Below, in pieces: positions 60,961 to 64,000 of a DNA stretch of 64,000 bases (the stretch's first letter is position 1; the number at the start of each line of letters is the position of its first letter). The notes under the pieces are model-generated. The model saw only the letters and a list, made by a program, of their open reading frames with translations, made no database searches and was not told where the DNA came from. Source of the stretch: Osmia lignaria lignaria (lineage: Eukaryota > Arthropoda > Insecta > Hymenoptera > Megachilidae); assembly GCF_051020975.1 (NCBI RefSeq), contig NC_135037.1, positions 620,001 through 684,000 of the forward strand, given 5' to 3'. A program made the translations under genes and the position numbers.

Positions 60961-63900
60961 CTATTGAATTCTAAAGACACCTAGTCGATCGCACGCGATA
61001 TGCACCTCGAAGAAGCTACTTTCAGCAGGATCTGCTTCAACCAAGTAGCGAAACTGGTGCGTGGCGAAAAATATCGAGGAGTTGAAAATAGAATAGCAAT
61101 GAGAGAGCGTAAAGTATCGAAAGAATAATACGTTGCGTAAAGAAAATCCGTACGGATCTGAAAGAAAATAAGAAATAAAAAACAAAGGTCGAGTAACCGT
61201 AGGCATTTTCGTCGTTAGCTTTTTTCTTCGATATACTTCGATCGTTCCAACGATTTGAACGAATAGATAGAACAAGAACACGTTCGTCTTTATATTCTTT
61301 CATCGATATATCCGTTTCGAGCGATCGCAATGATAAATAGAAATCATTCACGTACGAACTTTTACTTTCCCCTCTTTAGGATTGAAACAAAAATCTTCTT
61401 TGCTTGACTAAAGTTAACTTGTTCCGCCGTATACGTATGCACCGATTACAACGTTTCCTACGATTTTCTATTATTACGTTGCGAGTTGGCGAGAGGCTAA
61501 TGATTGATGATTAAAACGGTGTAGGCGATTCGAATCCTGTCTCTCTTACCTCTTCCTCAAATTAATTCGTCGTTGGTCATCGTCGTAATTAAAATACAAA
61601 TCTATCGATGACAAGCGAGAGAGCATGCAAAGGAATATAATCTGTTTTTTCTTAGCAATTGAGGAGAATAAAATTGATGAAATTGCAGTGGGTAGAAATT
61701 TGAAATTAAATTTAAACTAAAATTCAAACCTATTCTGTTTTCTAAAGCAGAATTAACACTTTGAATGGTCTATCAATTGCAAATAGAATATGCACTAAAT
61801 TCACTGAAAATGAAATTAATTTTGTAAAATTTCAACTTGAAACTTAGAGTGTTAATTATAATTATCTTCGTCTAAAAGGATCGAAAGAAGCCTGTTGTCG
61901 AATCGATCGCCGACATTTTTGCGCGATCACCGAGAGAGGAAAGAATCAGGATGGTACGCGCGCACAAAAAGCGGCACCGCGCCGTGAAAACCGAATTACC
62001 AAGTTCAATCGACAGCTAACCGGTTAATCACCTTAGCTTGTAATTAAACCTAGTAAGTCGTGTGAACAATTTGCGTCTTCTGCGTGATACTCGACGAGTC
62101 GCACGCCAATTTTATTAACAGCGATTTCTCAATGACACCTTTATGCTAATACACACCGGTCCCGGGTCAGCCAAATTCCTCGGGAACGGGTTGAACAGAC
62201 GTTGATAACGAAGAATCAAGTTCCTCCCGTGCGTTTCCGGTGCGCTCGACGCGCACGCTACACCTGAAGCCGCGTAACTTACACGAAACATGGATCGCCA
62301 TAGAAAGATATAATTTTTTTAAATCATTTCTTGTGAAAAATAATTGCAATTGTTCTATATAGTTTGCTGTTTGTACTTGTATAAATGATTAACATATTAA
62401 AATCAGGAAAATGATATTATTTTATAAAAGAAAAATAGTGGTCCATGATGGATGAATTTCCAATTTAATTAATTTTTTGATATCCAAATGTATATTTATA
62501 AAAATATGATTGTTCAAATTATATTTTTAATGGCGAGTCCCATGAACGCCGAAAATCAAAGTAAACCACCGGAAACTTACCATTTCCGTGTATAAATCGA
62601 GGAAACTGATCAAGGTTCGCGGCTGCAAGGATAGACGATAAATAAAACGAGGTCTTCGGCTATTTCGACATCTCCTTTCGTCTCTACGCTACTTCGTGTC
62701 CGCGTCGAACAGTTTTTTATCGATTCCGTACATTTTTGCGATCCACCCTACGTAAGCATATGAAATTAAATTAATTGTATATAGCGTGTGCGTGTGTCCA
62801 CTGTGCATGCGTGCGCGTACATATAATACATATATATTGAGGTACAGCTCGGTTGATTTTGCACGACGACACGGCCGATCATGACCGATTTCGACGCGTA
62901 CGTCGCTTTTGCAGAAAAAATTTTTAAACGGAAATTTTATTCTCATCGAACTAAGCGTGTCGATGCACTTTACATATCTTGTTCGTTGCCAATGAAATAA
63001 GGAGCAAACGAAAGGGCGACTTTCTTTAAATCCTGTTTCCTTTCCTCGTTTCATTCTGCGATCGTACGCGTCGAATGGCTAGAACAGTGTCTACGCTAGA
63101 CAAAATTTATGTCGTTTTGTTCAAAGTTGACACATGTGTATAAATTTGTACATCGAGGTAAATTTTAATTAGCGTAGACGCGGCTTATGAAACGAACTGT
63201 GAATGTTGTTCGAAGAACAAACCTTTTCGAGCTTAAACAAATACGAGGAAATTGAAGATAGAACACAATGCGGAACATAGCAAGGCGAAGGGCGAACACA
63301 CAAAATGAAAGGAGAAAGGATAAATATGAGAAAACATACGGCAAAGACGAAGAAATAATAATAAAAGGAAGTGGGAGGCCGCCGTTTTCGGTGGACGAAG
63401 ACAAAAACGATTCTAGCGGACGTGCGATCCAACTGTGCCTCGAAAATTAAAAAAAAAAAAAGAAAAAAAAAAGAAAAAAAAATGAAACAAATCTGAGCGA
63501 CGTCCCTTCCGACTAATGAAAAAAATGAAAAAAGAAAAAAAAACAATATTTAATAGATTGTAAACGTTCACTACTATTCTTATTGATATTATTGTCATTA
63601 TTATTACTGTCATCATTAATTATTATCATTGTTATTGTTATTATGATTACCGTCACGCGTATTTTAGAGGAATTATTCACTTGCAATTTTGCGATGATGA
63701 TTCCACGCGACATTCGTGTTTTTACTTCTTGAGCGTTGCGATGAGGAGAGCACAGAGAGAGAGAGTGAGAGTGAGAAAGGGTGAAACGAAGAGATTAATC
63801 GACACCTTATGGAGAAAATAAGTATTTTCAAAAAGAAATTAAAAATCATGAAATTTGAAAATTTAAAAGTTTACGAGTTTAAGAATCTAAAAATTCAAAA

Positions 63901-64000
63901 TTAATGAATTTATTAATTAATGAAGTATTTCTCTTTAAAAGCAAATAATTTTTCCTGCCCAGAAGACGAGTCTCAATGATTTTAGTGATTTCAACTTAAG
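60961..64000. other. 3' flank, no gene recognised
   Basis: AT-rich with A-rich runs (63450-63481, 63519-63542) and an ATT/ATC-rich stretch near 63572-63645. No exon, RNA gene or promoter can be supported. It may be flank or a further distal 3' UTR. Confidence 0.5.

Overview
This window is one locus: the plus-strand 3' nine-tenths of an insect gene for calcium/calmodulin-dependent protein kinase II (CaMKII). Fifteen constitutive coding exons are readable between 796 and 56531. They encode about 470 residues, from the end of the kinase N-lobe (the DFQKLEREARICRKL segment) to a stop codon at 56529-56531. The first coding exons (start codon, glycine loop, ATP-binding lysine) and the main promoter lie before base 1. 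Exon lengths such as 60, 55, 43, 76, 95 and 115 nt, as I remember them, are also those of vertebrate CaMK2 genes. Introns range from 137 nt to 14.2 kb.

The organism is an insect, most likely a hymenopteran (bee, ant or wasp). The protein reads like a close relative of fly CaMKII, the introns are AT-rich but full of CpG, and a TTAGG/TTAGGG tract of insect telomere type is present. This placement is an inference. I support no second gene; other long open frames fit chance expectation or come from simple repeats.

Layout. 1-14 kb: tail of one intron, the 60-nt exon at 796, then a 14.2-kb intron with a transposon nest (5.9-10.7 kb), a telomere-like tract and large hairpins. 15-20.3 kb: six exons for the catalytic core, C-lobe and autoregulatory helix; a 750-bp foldback element with four tRNA-like segments sits between two of them. 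24.9-53.2 kb: the calmodulin-binding segment and the spliced linker, as small exons separated by 8-11.5-kb introns. 54.8-56.5 kb: four exons for the hub (association) domain. 56.5-64 kb: long presumed 3' UTR and flank, with a minisatellite-like block and a good poly(A) signal pair near 60.93 kb.

The most interesting part is the 41.6-53.2 kb intron. It holds two, perhaps three, unannotated-looking cassette exons whose lengths are multiples of three and which enter and leave in phase 1, like the linker exons around them. They encode Ser/Pro/Asn/Gly-rich peptides that would lengthen the linker. The same intron holds a short open frame that begins with ATG and runs into a strong phase-1 donor. 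Used as a first exon it would give a kinase-less, hub-only product, similar in idea to vertebrate alpha-KAP. A pair of perfect donors 18 nt apart after the calmodulin-binding exon predicts a further six-residue choice. All of these are predictions from sequence and need transcript data.
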